Shown here: piece after piece, positions 1-8,109 of the stretch
Layout of the letters: each line of letters starts with the position of its first letter
How positions within the stretch are numbered: the stretch's first letter is position 1
Assembly (NCBI GenBank): GCA_021809495.1
Contig: JAKAZI010000012.1
Span: 1 to 34,191 of the forward strand
DNA length: 34,191 nucleotides
Source of the DNA: Actinomycetes bacterium
Lineage (GTDB): Bacteria; Actinomycetota; Acidimicrobiia; Acidimicrobiales; RAAP-2
Direction: 5' to 3'
Translations under genes and position numbers: made by a program
The notes under the pieces: generated by a model
What the model was told of the DNA's origin: nothing
Database searches by the model: none
What the model saw: only the letters and a program-made list of their open reading frames with translations

Positions 1-2
1 CG

Positions 3-1553
3 TCGACGCTGGAATCACACGATGGCTCGGTTGAAGACCAGCCGTTTCACATAGAGCAACACGGGATTGACTTCATCCCCGAACAAGAGCGATGGGCGAC
101 CGCCCGAAATATCGGCGCGATGTGGACGGGTTCGGCGGTCAACGTCGAGTACTTCATCTACGGCGCGATACTCATGGGATTCGGGTTTAGCTTCTGGACC
201 GCGCTGAGTCTCATCGTTCTCGGCAACCTCTCCTACCTGCTACTCGGGGTGGCCTCGCTGCAGGGACCCGAGTCGGGCACGACCGCCTTCGCGATCAGCC
301 GCGCTCCGTTCGGTCTTCGCGGATCTCGCATCGTGAGCTTCTTCAACTGGATCACCCAGCTCGGCTTCGAGACCGAAGGGCTGATCCTCATCGTCGGCGC
401 GGCGATGGTGCTCTTCCAGATGGCCGGGATCCACGTCAGCAGTCCGCTCAAGGTGATCTTGATCATCCTCGCCGCCGCCATCCAGGCCGTCATGCCCTAC
501 CTGGGTCACGCCACGATGGTCAAGATCCTGCGCGCGCTGATCATCCCCTTCGTCGCGATCTTCGCCCTATTCGCGATCTTTGACCTGAAGCACGGCTCGG
601 TGCACTTCAAGGGATTCCTCGGCGGTTGGGAGCTCTATACCGCCGGCCTCGCATTCACGATCGCCCTGTCGGGACTCGGCTGGACCGAGTGCGGCAACGA
701 CTACACGCGCTACCTGCCTCGTGACACGAAGAAGGGAGCCATCGTCGGGTGGGTCTTCCTCGGCACCGCGCTGCCCGAGATCGTCCTCATGACCCTCGGT
801 GCACTCACCTACACCTTCATCTCATCCAGCGCCCAGGTGGCAGCGTGGAACGGCTCGAACCCGCTGGCGGCGCTCTACGGCCAGCACTTCATCCCGAGTT
901 GGGTCATCGCGGTATTCCTGATCTTTGCGATTATCCAGCTCTTCGGCATCAACTCACTGGACCTCTACAGCTCCGGGGTGTCGGTCCAGGCCATGGGAAT
1001 CCACCTCAAGCGCTATCAGGCGGTCGTGATGGACAGCATCATCGCGGGCCTGCTCACGATCTACGCGATGTTCCAGTCGACCTTCTCGCTCTACATGAAG
1101 GAGTTCGTCGGCGTCATCATCGTCTGGATCGCGCCGTGGTTCGGGGTCTACATCATGGACTGGATCCTTCGCAGGTTCCGCTACAACCCGGACGAGTTGC
1201 AGCGCACCGACCGTGACGGCCTCTACTTCGGCGGCAAGAGCGGCGTCAACTGGAACGCGATCGTCGCCTTCGTCGTCGGACTCGTCACCTCAACCATCGC
1301 CTACTCGAAGGCGCCGCCGCCGGTGAACTTCCCGTTCCACTGGATGACTCCGATATCCAACCACTTCGGCGCGTTCTACTGCACCGGGACGGCCAGCGCC
1401 AACTGCGGTCAGGCGGGCTGGTTCGGGGGCGCCGACTTCTCGATTCCCATGGGCATTCTCGTCGCCGCGATCCTCTACTTCCTCTTCGAGAAGGTCACCG
1501 GCTACGTCGGGATGCAGGTTGCTCGCCAAAAGGAGCTCGAGCCGAACCGCTGA
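3..1553 (+). CDS. NCS1-family nucleobase (cytosine/purine-type) permease, 5' partial
   Basis: Membrane transporter of the nucleobase:cation symporter-1 family, expected to import cytosine, purines or a related compound. The reading frame is already open at the left edge: the residues before the first ATG (position 120) read GIDFIPEQERWATARN, the usual NCS1 N-terminal stretch, so the gene starts outside the window. About 12 hydrophobic segments follow, with the family's typical LGFETEG stretch early on and a WTECGNDYTRYLP stretch mid-protein that resembles the conserved NCS1 region around helix 6. The C-terminus (FEKVTGYVGMQVARQKE) looks complete. The substrate cannot be read from sequence. 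A yeast-type cytosine deaminase, a purine-type phosphoribosyltransferase and uracil phosphoribosyltransferase lie within 3 kb, which favours cytosine or another base. A strong stem-loop follows the stop codon. Confidence 0.9.
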   Translation, partial: STLESHDGSVEDQPFHIEQHGIDFIPEQERWATARNIGAMWTGSAVNVEYFIYGAILMGFGFSFWTALSLIVLGNLSYLLLGVASLQGPESGTTAFAISRAPFGLRGSRIVSFFNWITQLGFETEGLILIVGAAMVLFQMAGIHVSSPLKVILIILAAAIQAVMPYLGHATMVKILRALIIPFVAIFALFAIFDLKHGSVHFKGFLGGWELYTAGLAFTIALSGLGWTECGNDYTRYLPRDTKKGAIVGWVFLGTALPEIVLMTLGALTYTFISSSAQVAAWNGSNPLAALYGQHFIPSWVIAVFLIFAIIQLFGINSLDLYSSGVSVQAMGIHLKRYQAVVMDSIIAGLLTIYAMFQSTFSLYMKEFVGVIIVWIAPWFGVYIMDWILRRFRYNPDELQRTDRDGLYFGGKSGVNWNAIVAFVVGLVTSTIAYSKAPPPVNFPFHWMTPISNHFGAFYCTGTASANCGQAGWFGGADFSIPMGILVAAILYFLFEKVTGYVGMQVARQKELEPNR

Positions 1554-1565
1554 ATCGTCCGCTAG

Positions 1566-1606
1566 CAACGACGTGGCCCCGGGCTTTGCCCGGGGCCACG
1601 TCGTTG
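1566..1606. terminator. Bidirectional stem-loop terminator
   Basis: Perfect 19-bp inverted repeat, GC-rich in the middle, with a 3-nt TTT loop. It lies between the stop of the plus-strand permease and the stop of the minus-strand secreted protein gene, so it can end transcription from both sides. There is no long T-tract, as is common for actinobacterial terminators. Confidence 0.85.
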
Positions 1607-1622
1607 ATCGACTCGTCAGTGG

Positions 1623-2372
1623 TTATGACTGGTTCTGCACCCTCACGAGCAACGCAGTCGACGGGGTAGTCGGCGGGGTAGTCGACGGGGTAGTCGGCGG
1701 GGTAGTCGGAACGAGGATGACGTGCACGTGCTGGCCGGCGCTCAGACTGTTCGAAGATAACGAACTGACAATCCCACCGTTGACGACGACCGTTTCAGCA
1801 CCGAGGTACACCGTGACGGTCCCCTTCTTCGGCGTGTTGAACGTCATGTATTGCTGGCTGGCTGTCAGATCTAGCGTGGCGATCACTCCATCGATCGGGT
1901 GGACCTTGGTCGATTGGATCATCACAGTGGCCGCGACGTAGCTCGACGTGGTCGACGTCGGAGCCGAAGCCGCGGTGACATGCACACGCTCACCAGCCGC
2001 GAGGTTGATCAGATGTAACTTGACGTGATCCATCGCGACCACTGTGCCCGACGTGCCTGGCGTGCCCGGCGTGCCCGGCGTGCCCGGCAGGAACGTGACC
2101 GTCACGGGCACGTTTAGATGCGTGATCACGAGGATCGACGTTGGGATTCCAGCTTCCGCGGTTATTGATTTAATCCAGCCCTCGATAGGGCGGACCTTGG
2201 ACGATCCATGGTGGTGGTTCGCCGCACGCGCGCTCAATGTGCTCATAACTACACCGCGAGCGTTGGTGTTCGTCGACGCGCCAGCAATCCCGGCGCCAGC
2301 AACGACGAGCGCCCCAACGACCGCGGCGGCGCCGACGCGTCGAAACGCCTTCGTATTCGAAATTCGGTTCAT
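1623..2372 (-). CDS. Secreted repeat protein of unknown function
   Basis: 249-residue protein, not recognised as a named family. The start chosen is the ATG at 2372, preceded at good spacing by GAAGGAAGG. Residues 1 to about 33 form a signal peptide: basic head (NRISNTKAFRR), Ala/Val/Gly core and an AGA-type cleavage site. There is no lipobox Cys, so it should be released or wall-associated. The mature part holds two similar all-beta modules, one starting KVRPIEGWIKSIT and one KVHPIDGVIATLD, each ending in a G(E/Q).VHV strand. This layout resembles DUF5666-like domains (inference). The first module carries a Gly-Thr-Pro run, and the region near the C-terminus is Thr/Pro/Ser-rich like a wall-spanning linker. 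The gene is monocistronic between two terminator-like elements. Confidence 0.75.
   Translation of the reverse strand: MNRISNTKAFRRVGAAAVVGALVVAGAGIAGASTNTNARGVVMSTLSARAANHHHGSSKVRPIEGWIKSITAEAGIPTSILVITHLNVPVTVTFLPGTPGTPGTPGTSGTVVAMDHVKLHLINLAAGERVHVTAASAPTSTTSSYVAATVMIQSTKVHPIDGVIATLDLTASQQYMTFNTPKKGTVTVYLGAETVVVNGGIVSSLSSNSLSAGQHVHVILVPTTPPTTPSTTPPTTPSTALLVRVQNQS
1657..1704. repeat. 12-nt tandem repeat coding a Thr-Pro-Ser tract
   Basis: Four tandem 12-nt units alternate between GTCGACGGGGTA and GTCGGCGGGGTA on the plus strand. Read on the minus strand they encode the Thr/Pro/Ser-rich segment near the C-terminus of the secreted protein. The units keep the frame, so copy-number change would lengthen or shorten the linker without a frameshift. 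Confidence 0.9.
2044..2088. repeat. 9-nt tandem repeat coding a Gly-Thr-Pro tract
   Basis: Five tandem 9-nt units (GTGCCCGGC and two variants) inside the secreted protein gene. On the coding strand they give the collagen-like Gly-Thr-Pro run in a loop of the first beta module. The repeat is in frame and could vary in copy number. Confidence 0.9.
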
Positions 2373-2416
2373 ATGCCCTTCCTTCGGTTGACAAGTTGTA
2401 ACCAATACCAGTGTGA

Positions 2417-2435
2417 CCGTTCTCCTTGAGAACGG
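2417..2435. promoter_or_regulatory. Inverted repeat upstream of the secreted protein gene
   Basis: Perfect 8-bp inverted repeat (CCGTTCTC / GAGAACGG) with a 3-nt spacer, about 45 bp upstream of the secreted protein's start. It could be an operator or a 5'-leader hairpin. It may also act as a weak terminator for the phosphoribosyltransferase gene upstream on the same strand. No function can be assigned from sequence. Confidence 0.45.
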
Positions 2436-2513
2436 CCTGTGCAGGGGGTGAGTAATGCCTGAAACCTACAGCGTCACACGTGTCTTTTACTGCGACCATC
2501 TCCGAGCGATGCG

Positions 2514-3122
2514 TCAGCCCGCCCAGTCCTCGACGAGCTCGCCCGTTCCGTCGGGGTGAAAGACGGGGATCGCTCCGAGCGCCTGGACCATCGCCGCGTC
2601 GTCGCCCAACGCCGAGCGCCAGAGCGACGCTTCGGTGACCAGCGTTCCGATCGCGACCACTTCGGCGTCGATGCGGCGCAGTAGTCGCAACGCCGCGCCC
2701 GTCGAGGCACCGGTCGAGATCACATCGTCAACGATGGCCACGCGCTTTCCGGCGACGTCGCCGATCCTCGCCCGGTCGAACAGGAGTCTCTGATCGGCGT
2801 CGGTGGTGATCGACCTGACGGATTCGGTGACGGCGTCGGCGAGGTGAATCTTGGGTGTCTTGTGCAAGATTACGTACTGGTCGAGTCCGAGGTGACGGGT
2901 CACCTCGACGGCGAGCGGAATGCCCATCGTCGCGACGGTGGCCACGATGTCCACGTCGTGGGGTCGTAACAGGGCCGCCAGCTCCTCGCCGGCCCGCGAC
3001 ATGAACCGCACGCCCATGTCGACGGTGATCAGCAGCGCCAGTGACAGGCCGTCGGACAGCGGCACCACCGGCAACGACACCCGCTGGGAGCCGATCTCCA
3101 CCTCGTACGCGCGCCGTTCCAC
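2514..3122 (-). CDS. Purine-type phosphoribosyltransferase (APRT/COG0503-like)
   Basis: Type I phosphoribosyltransferase, expected to join a free purine base to PRPP to make the nucleotide. The PRPP-binding signature VAIVDDVISTGAST is clear (acidic pair followed by the STGAST loop), preceded by a core sheet (MGIPLAVEVTRHLGL) and a flexible hood segment. About 202 residues from the GTG at 3122. A start at the ATG at 3146 is also possible but would overlap the start codon of the divergent deaminase. The GTG is preferred because TATGCT, a good -10 match, ends 8 nt upstream, fitting a leaderless mRNA. The base used (adenine, guanine or xanthine) cannot be told. Grouping with cytosine deaminase, uracil phosphoribosyltransferase and a base permease points to nucleobase salvage. 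Confidence 0.8.
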   Translation of the reverse strand: MERRAYEVEIGSQRVSLPVVPLSDGLSLALLITVDMGVRFMSRAGEELAALLRPHDVDIVATVATMGIPLAVEVTRHLGLDQYVILHKTPKIHLADAVTESVRSITTDADQRLLFDRARIGDVAGKRVAIVDDVISTGASTGAALRLLRRIDAEVVAIGTLVTEASLWRSALGDDAAMVQALGAIPVFHPDGTGELVEDWAG

Positions 3123-3144
3123 CGTGGTCGAGCATACTGAGCCC
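3123..3144. promoter_or_regulatory. Divergent promoter with overlapping -10 elements
   Basis: The 22 bp between the GTG of the phosphoribosyltransferase and the ATG of the cytosine deaminase contain AGCATACT. The minus strand reads TATGCT 8 nt before the GTG. The plus strand reads CATACT 6 nt before the ATG. Both spacings would place transcription starts at or next to the start codons, so both mRNAs could be leaderless and their promoters would compete for the same DNA. Confidence 0.45.
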
Positions 3145-3615
3145 ATGACGACTGCTTCGACACCACTCAATCACGACCTCGCCCGTCGCATGCTCGCCAC
3201 CGCCGTAGACGAGGCGAGACAGGGACGAGACGAGGGCGGCATCCCCATCGGTGCCGCGCTCTTCACTCGTTCGGGTGAACTCCTCGGCGCCGGTCACAAT
3301 CGCCGAGTCCAGGAAGACGACGCATCGGTGCACGCCGAGACCGACGCCTTTCGCCGCGCGGGCCGACGCCGCAACTACCGCGACACCGTGATGGTGACGA
3401 CGCTCTCGCCGTGCTGGTACTGCTCGGGACTGGTGCGCCAGTTCAACATCGGCGCCGTGGTGATCGGCGAGTCAGCGAACTTCGTCGGCGGTCACGAGTG
3501 GCTCGCCGACCTCGGCGTCGAGGTGATCGTGCTCGACGACCCGACGTGCGTCGAACTGCTCGGCACCTTCATCCACGACCACGCCGAACTCTGGAACGAG
3601 GACATCGGCGAGTGA
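3145..3615 (+). CDS. Cytosine deaminase, yeast FCY1-type
   Basis: Zinc hydrolase of the CDA fold expected to convert cytosine to uracil and ammonia. It has 156 residues, close to yeast Fcy1 (158). Zinc and catalytic residues are visible: H63 and E65 in the HAE motif, and C90 and C93 in TLSPCWYC. The N-terminal EGGIPIGAALF stretch and the end NEDIGE, where yeast Fcy1 has a substrate-contacting Asp, follow the fungal enzyme almost position by position. This makes cytosine a better guess than guanine or adenosine. Bacterial cytosine deaminase is more often the unrelated CodA amidohydrolase. The gene is divergent from the phosphoribosyltransferase, and its stop directly abuts the stop of convergent upp, which would use the uracil produced. 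Confidence 0.85.
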   Translation: MTTASTPLNHDLARRMLATAVDEARQGRDEGGIPIGAALFTRSGELLGAGHNRRVQEDDASVHAETDAFRRAGRRRNYRDTVMVTTLSPCWYCSGLVRQFNIGAVVIGESANFVGGHEWLADLGVEVIVLDDPTCVELLGTFIHDHAELWNEDIGE

Positions 3616-4251
3616 TCAGCGAACGGGCGGTCCGAAGAGTCGGTCGCCGGCGTCGCCGAGCCCGGGGGTGATGTAACCGGAGTCGGTCAACTCCTCGTCG
3701 AGGGCCGCGGCCACAATTCTCACGTCGGGGTGACGGGCCAGCACGAACTCGATGCCCGGACGCGCCGCGATCAGGCACAGCACGGTCGTGTCGGTCGCGC
3801 CGCGGGCGGCGAGCATCGACAGGACCATGTCGAGCGAACCCCCAGTCGCGAGCATGGGATCACAGATCACCACGTGCGCGCCCACGAGCGAGTCCGGCAG
3901 TCCGTCGAGGTAGACGTCGGGGCGCAGCGTCGTCTCGTTGCGGCGCAGGCCCACGAGACAGACCCGCGTGTGGGGCAATACCTCCTGGACCGCGGGACTC
4001 ATCCCGAGCCCCGCGCGCAAGATCGGCACGATGACGTACTCAGCGTCTATCTTCACCGCGGGCGCCCCCGTCACGACGGGCGTGTCGACGGTGGTCGGCG
4101 CCGTGGGCGTGTCTCGGAACGCCTCGTAGGCGACGAAGCGGGAGATCTCACGGGCGAGGCGCAGGAAGTCCGCGTTGGACGTCGCGCTGTCGCGCAACTG
4201 GCGGACCTTGTCGGCGACGATGGGGTGGTTGACGACGAGTGGCGTAGACAC
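3616..4251 (-). CDS. upp: Uracil phosphoribosyltransferase
   Basis: Converts uracil and PRPP to UMP and diphosphate in pyrimidine salvage. The 211-residue length is normal for Upp. The PRPP loop CDPMLATGGS lies at about residues 130-139, and the uracil-binding C-terminal stretch GYITPGLGDAGDRLFG is intact. An N-terminal stretch (NHPIVADKVRQLRD) and PILRAGLGM are also family-typical. The GTG start at 4251 has no Shine-Dalgarno, but TAGTCT lies exactly 6 nt upstream, suggesting a leaderless transcript. It is convergent with the cytosine deaminase with no bases between the two stop codons. It is divergent from the ABC exporter genes. Confidence 0.97.
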   Translation of the reverse strand: MSTPLVVNHPIVADKVRQLRDSATSNADFLRLAREISRFVAYEAFRDTPTAPTTVDTPVVTGAPAVKIDAEYVIVPILRAGLGMSPAVQEVLPHTRVCLVGLRRNETTLRPDVYLDGLPDSLVGAHVVICDPMLATGGSLDMVLSMLAARGATDTTVLCLIAARPGIEFVLARHPDVRIVAAALDEELTDSGYITPGLGDAGDRLFGPPVR

Positions 4252-4330
4252 GTCGCCAGACTACGTCGCGCGACGATTGCGCGTCGGCTCCACGAGCAGC
4301 GTGTGAGAGAGCGCCCGGTACGCTACATCG
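4252..4330. promoter_or_regulatory. Divergent leaderless promoters for upp and the ABC exporter
   Basis: 79-bp gap between two GTG starts facing away from each other. On the minus strand TAGTCT (4263-4258) is followed by 6 nt and the upp GTG. On the plus strand TACGCT (4319-4324) is followed by 6 nt and the exporter GTG. Neither start has a ribosome-binding site. The TAnnnT-N6-start spacing is what leaderless actinobacterial genes show. Confidence 0.6.
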
Positions 4331-6166
4331 GTGACTGTGCACGCGGACGCCCGAAACGACGTCGATCGGGCGGACAGCGACCCGCTGGGCGGCGTCTACT
4401 CGAGTTACCGCGGTCCGAGCGCGCAGATCTCCCGAGACCCGACGCTGCCGTGGTGGCGGCGAATCCTGCCGGTGATCTCGTCTCACCGAGTCCCCTTTTC
4501 GATCGCGATCGGCCTTTCGTTCGTCAGTCTGGTCTTTCAGACCCTCGTGCCCAAGCTGCTCAATGGCGCGATCGACCACTCACTCATCCAACACACCGCG
4601 ACCCTTCGTACGGCGGTCATCGAGGTGCTGGTCGTCGGTGTCATCGCCGGGATCACCGGCATCGTGTCGCGCCAGTACGTCTTTAGGACCGCCTATAACG
4701 TCGAGGCCGACCTGCGCTCGTTGATCTACGAGCACCTCGCCTGGCTCTCCTTCAGCTTCTATGACCGGGTGCAATCGGGTCAGCTGATCAGTCGGGCCAA
4801 CAGCGATATCCGCAGCGTCCAGATGTACTCCACCTTTGCGCCCTTGATCGTCGTGCAGAGTTTCATCGGCGTCATCGCCTTTGCCTTCATGCTCTCGATC
4901 AACGTGGTGCTGGCCCTCATCGCGATGGTCGTCATGCCGATCCTCTACTTCGTGGGGATCAAGATGCGCCGGGTCATGTTCCCGATCTCCTGGATCACCC
5001 AGGCTCGTCTCGCCGACGTCGCGACCATCGTGGACGAGAACGTCAACGGCGTGCGGGTTGTGAAGTCCTTCGCCCAGGAAGAGGCCGAGGTCAACCGCCT
5101 CGCCGACGCGGCCGAGCGGGTCGCGTGGGCGTACATCAAAGACGCCCAACTGCGCGCCATCTGGTCGCCGTGGGTCCAGAACCTGCCCCAACTGGGACTG
5201 GCCCTCGTGCTCTTCTTCGGCGGCTGGATGGTCATCGACGGACGCCTGGGCATCGGCGCCATCCTCGCCTTCAACGCGTACCTGTTGATGCTCCAGGCGC
5301 CGTTCATGATGCTCGGACAACTCGTGATGATGGGCCAGCGCGCCAAGGCCAGCGCCGAGCGGATCTTCGAGATCCTCGACGAGAACCCGACCGTCACCGA
5401 ACGGCCCGGTGCCTACGACCTGGTGGACGTCAAAGGGCGGATCGAGTTCGACCACGTGAGCTTCCGCTACGGCGACGGACCGGACATTCTCGCCGACTTC
5501 GACGCGGTCATCGAACCCGGCGAGACCGTGGCGATCGTCGGACGAACGGGGTCGGGCAAGTCGACCGTCGCCCGCCTGCTCACGCGGTTCTATGACGCCT
5601 CTGAAGGGGCAGTGCGCATAGACGGTCACGAGATCACCGACCTCACGTTGCACTCGCTGCGCACCTCGGTCGGCGTGGTGATGGACGAACCGTTCCTCTT
5701 CTCGATCTCGATCCGCGACAACATCGCCTACGGCCGCCCCGACGCGACGATGGACGAGGTGATCGCGGCGGCTCGGGCGGCCAATGCGTCAGAATTCATC
5801 GAACGACTTCCCCACGGCTACGCAACGGTGGTCGGCGAGCGCGGTTACACACTCTCGGGGGGTCAGCGCCAACGGATCGCCATTGCGCGAACGTTGCTCG
5901 TCAACCCGCCGGTGCTGATCCTCGACGACGCCACCAGCGCGATCGACGTCCACGTCGAGGCGGGGATCCACGAGGCGCTGGCGACCCTTCTCGAACGGCG
6001 GACGACGATCGTCATCGCGCACCGTATCTCCACGATCGCCCTGGCCACACGGGTACTCGTCTTGGACGACGGCCGCGTCGTCGCGTCGGGCACCCACGAG
6101 GCGCTGCTCGCGACGACGCCGCTCTACGCCCAGATCCTCGCCCAGGCCACGACGGAGCGTGACTGA
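4331..6166 (+). CDS. ABC exporter half-transporter, subunit with degenerate ATP site
   Basis: 611-residue type IV (ABCB-like) exporter half: a six-helix membrane domain (about residues 45-335) followed by an ATPase domain (about 370-605). Walker A GRTGSGKST is at 404-412, signature LSGGQ at 508-512 and switch His at 564. Two departures stand out. The catalytic Glu after Walker B is Asp (LDDATS, 531-536), and the Q-loop Gln is replaced (VVMDEPF). This is the pattern of the degenerate subunit in heterodimeric exporters such as TM287/288 and BmrCD. The next gene, overlapping by 1 nt, is the matching partner. Substrate unknown (drug, lipid or peptide). Start GTG at 4331, likely leaderless. Confidence 0.92.
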   Translation: MTVHADARNDVDRADSDPLGGVYSSYRGPSAQISRDPTLPWWRRILPVISSHRVPFSIAIGLSFVSLVFQTLVPKLLNGAIDHSLIQHTATLRTAVIEVLVVGVIAGITGIVSRQYVFRTAYNVEADLRSLIYEHLAWLSFSFYDRVQSGQLISRANSDIRSVQMYSTFAPLIVVQSFIGVIAFAFMLSINVVLALIAMVVMPILYFVGIKMRRVMFPISWITQARLADVATIVDENVNGVRVVKSFAQEEAEVNRLADAAERVAWAYIKDAQLRAIWSPWVQNLPQLGLALVLFFGGWMVIDGRLGIGAILAFNAYLLMLQAPFMMLGQLVMMGQRAKASAERIFEILDENPTVTERPGAYDLVDVKGRIEFDHVSFRYGDGPDILADFDAVIEPGETVAIVGRTGSGKSTVARLLTRFYDASEGAVRIDGHEITDLTLHSLRTSVGVVMDEPFLFSISIRDNIAYGRPDATMDEVIAAARAANASEFIERLPHGYATVVGERGYTLSGGQRQRIAIARTLLVNPPVLILDDATSAIDVHVEAGIHEALATLLERRTTIVIAHRISTIALATRVLVLDDGRVVASGTHEALLATTPLYAQILAQATTERD

Positions 6167-8109
6167 TGGCCTGGGGCGGCGGGTTCGCCTTCGGCGGGAT
6201 GGGCGGCGGCCACCGCAGCGCCACCGACAACGGCCTGCCGTTCGGGGGCATCCCGAGCGAGTTGATGGACGAGGCAACCAAGCTGCTCGCCACCGAGCCG
6301 ACGCACGAGCCCGCGCACCTCGACTTCACCCAACGACCCTCGGCGGCCGAGCGGCAGCGGCTGAGCCTCGCGCGCCTCGTCGGGCGCTACCCGCGCTACC
6401 TCTACGGCGGGTCCTTACTCGTCATCGCGATCAGCCTGGTCCTCCAGGCGGGTCCGAAGCTGACCGAGTACGCCATCAACCACGGCATGGTCCCCGGACA
6501 CCATTCGCTCGGCGTCGTCGCGGTCTGTGGAGCGATCTACCTCGTCTTAGCGCTCGCGAGCGTCTACCTCCAGCGAGCCCAGGTCGACGTCACGGGTCGG
6601 CTCGCCTCCCGGGTCATGCACGACCTGCGCATCCGGGTGTTCACCCACCTTCAACGGCTCAGCCTCGACTTCTTTACCGACGAGAAGGCGGGTGTCTTGA
6701 TGAGTCGCATGACCAGCGACATCGAGAACCTCCAGCAGCTCGTCCAGGATGGCATCAGCCAGTTCGCGATCCAGGGACTCACGATGGTGGTCATCACCGT
6801 GATCCTGTTCACGACCAACGTGACCCTCGCGACGTGGACGGTGCTGCTCGTCGTGCCACTCCTCGTGGTCTTTACCATCTGGTTCCACCGCGCGAGCGAA
6901 CGTGGCTACCTGCGCACCCGCGACCGGATCGCCAACGTGCTGGCCGACCTGTCCGAGTCGCTCTACGGCATCCGCGTCGTGACGGCGAACAACCGCCAGC
7001 GTCGCAACATCCGCAACCACCGCCACGTCGTCGGCGCGTACCGCGACGCCAACCTCTACACCGGCCGGGTGAGCAGCATCTACGGCCCCTCGACGGTCAT
7101 GATCGGCATCCTCGGCCAGGGTCTCCTGCTCGCGATTGGCGGCCGGCTGGTGCTGGAACACAAGCTCACCATCGGCGCCCTGATCGCCTTCTTTCTCTAC
7201 CTCAACCGGTTCTTCTCGCCCATCCAGCTACTCGTCCAGCAGTACAACGCCCTCCAGCAGGGTCGCTCCTCGGTCACGCGGCTACGCGAACTGCTCGAGA
7301 CGGCGCCGAGCGTGGACGAGGACGAGCACGCCGCGCCGCTCGGACTGGTCGACGGGCGGATCACCTTCGAACACGTGAGCTTCGGCTACGACCCCGATCG
7401 ACCGGTGCTCTCGGACATCAACCTGGAGATCGCCCCGGGCGAATCGGTCGCCTTCGTCGGTCCGACCGGCGCGGGCAAGTCCACGATCGCCAAACTCGCC
7501 AACCGCTTCTATGACCCAACCTCGGGCCGGGTGCTCATCGACGGCGTGGACGTGGCCACGGTGACGCTGCACTCGCTACGCTCCCAGGTCGGCGTCGTGC
7601 CCCAGGAACCGTTCCTCTTCGCGGGTTCGATTCGCACCAACCTCGCCTTCGGCCGTCCCGGGGCCACCGACGACGAGATCGAGAGCGCGATCGACGTCGT
7701 GGGACTACGCGACCTCGTCGACCGGCTGCCCGACGGCATCGGAACCGAGGTCCACGAGCGTGGTCAGACGCTCTCGGCCGGTGAGCGACAGTTGCTCGCA
7801 CTCGCGCGCGCCTTCCTCGCCGGACCGCGCATCCTCATCCTCGACGAGGCGACGTCGTCGCTCGACCTGCAGAGCGAGACGATCGTCGAACGGGCCCTCG
7901 ACCGGATCCTCGAGGGCCGGTCGGCGATACTGATCGCGCACCGTCTAACCACCGCCCAACGGGCGGACCGCATCGTCGTCGTGGACCACGGGGGCATCGT
8001 CGAATCCGGCACCCCACGCGAACTCATCGCCGCCGGCGGCGCCTACGCGACCATGTTCGCCGCGTGGCTCGCCTCGGGCGGGCGCGACGCCAGCCGCGGG
8101 ACCGACTAG
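6166..8109 (+). CDS. ABC exporter half-transporter, catalytic partner subunit
   Basis: 647-residue partner of the preceding half-transporter; its ATG overlaps the previous stop (TGATG). A Gly-rich head and soluble region (residues 1-75) precede six membrane helices (about 80-360) and an ATPase domain (about 397-635). Walker A GPTGAGKST is at 432-440, Q-loop VVPQEPF, Walker B with Asp560 and catalytic Glu561, and switch His592. Its signature motif is the weakened LSAGE (536-540) rather than LSGGQ. The normal Walker B here would pair with the normal signature of subunit 1, giving one working and one degenerate ATP site. The stop overlaps the stop of the convergent oxidoreductase gene within a CTAG. 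Confidence 0.92.
   Translation: MAWGGGFAFGGMGGGHRSATDNGLPFGGIPSELMDEATKLLATEPTHEPAHLDFTQRPSAAERQRLSLARLVGRYPRYLYGGSLLVIAISLVLQAGPKLTEYAINHGMVPGHHSLGVVAVCGAIYLVLALASVYLQRAQVDVTGRLASRVMHDLRIRVFTHLQRLSLDFFTDEKAGVLMSRMTSDIENLQQLVQDGISQFAIQGLTMVVITVILFTTNVTLATWTVLLVVPLLVVFTIWFHRASERGYLRTRDRIANVLADLSESLYGIRVVTANNRQRRNIRNHRHVVGAYRDANLYTGRVSSIYGPSTVMIGILGQGLLLAIGGRLVLEHKLTIGALIAFFLYLNRFFSPIQLLVQQYNALQQGRSSVTRLRELLETAPSVDEDEHAAPLGLVDGRITFEHVSFGYDPDRPVLSDINLEIAPGESVAFVGPTGAGKSTIAKLANRFYDPTSGRVLIDGVDVATVTLHSLRSQVGVVPQEPFLFAGSIRTNLAFGRPGATDDEIESAIDVVGLRDLVDRLPDGIGTEVHERGQTLSAGERQLLALARAFLAGPRILILDEATSSLDLQSETIVERALDRILEGRSAILIAHRLTTAQRADRIVVVDHGGIVESGTPRELIAAGGAYATMFAAWLASGGRDASRGTD

Noticed and set aside
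1657..2088. Short direct repeats resembling a CRISPR array
   Set aside because: Units are 9 and 12 nt, head to tail with no spacers, and encode low-complexity protein segments.
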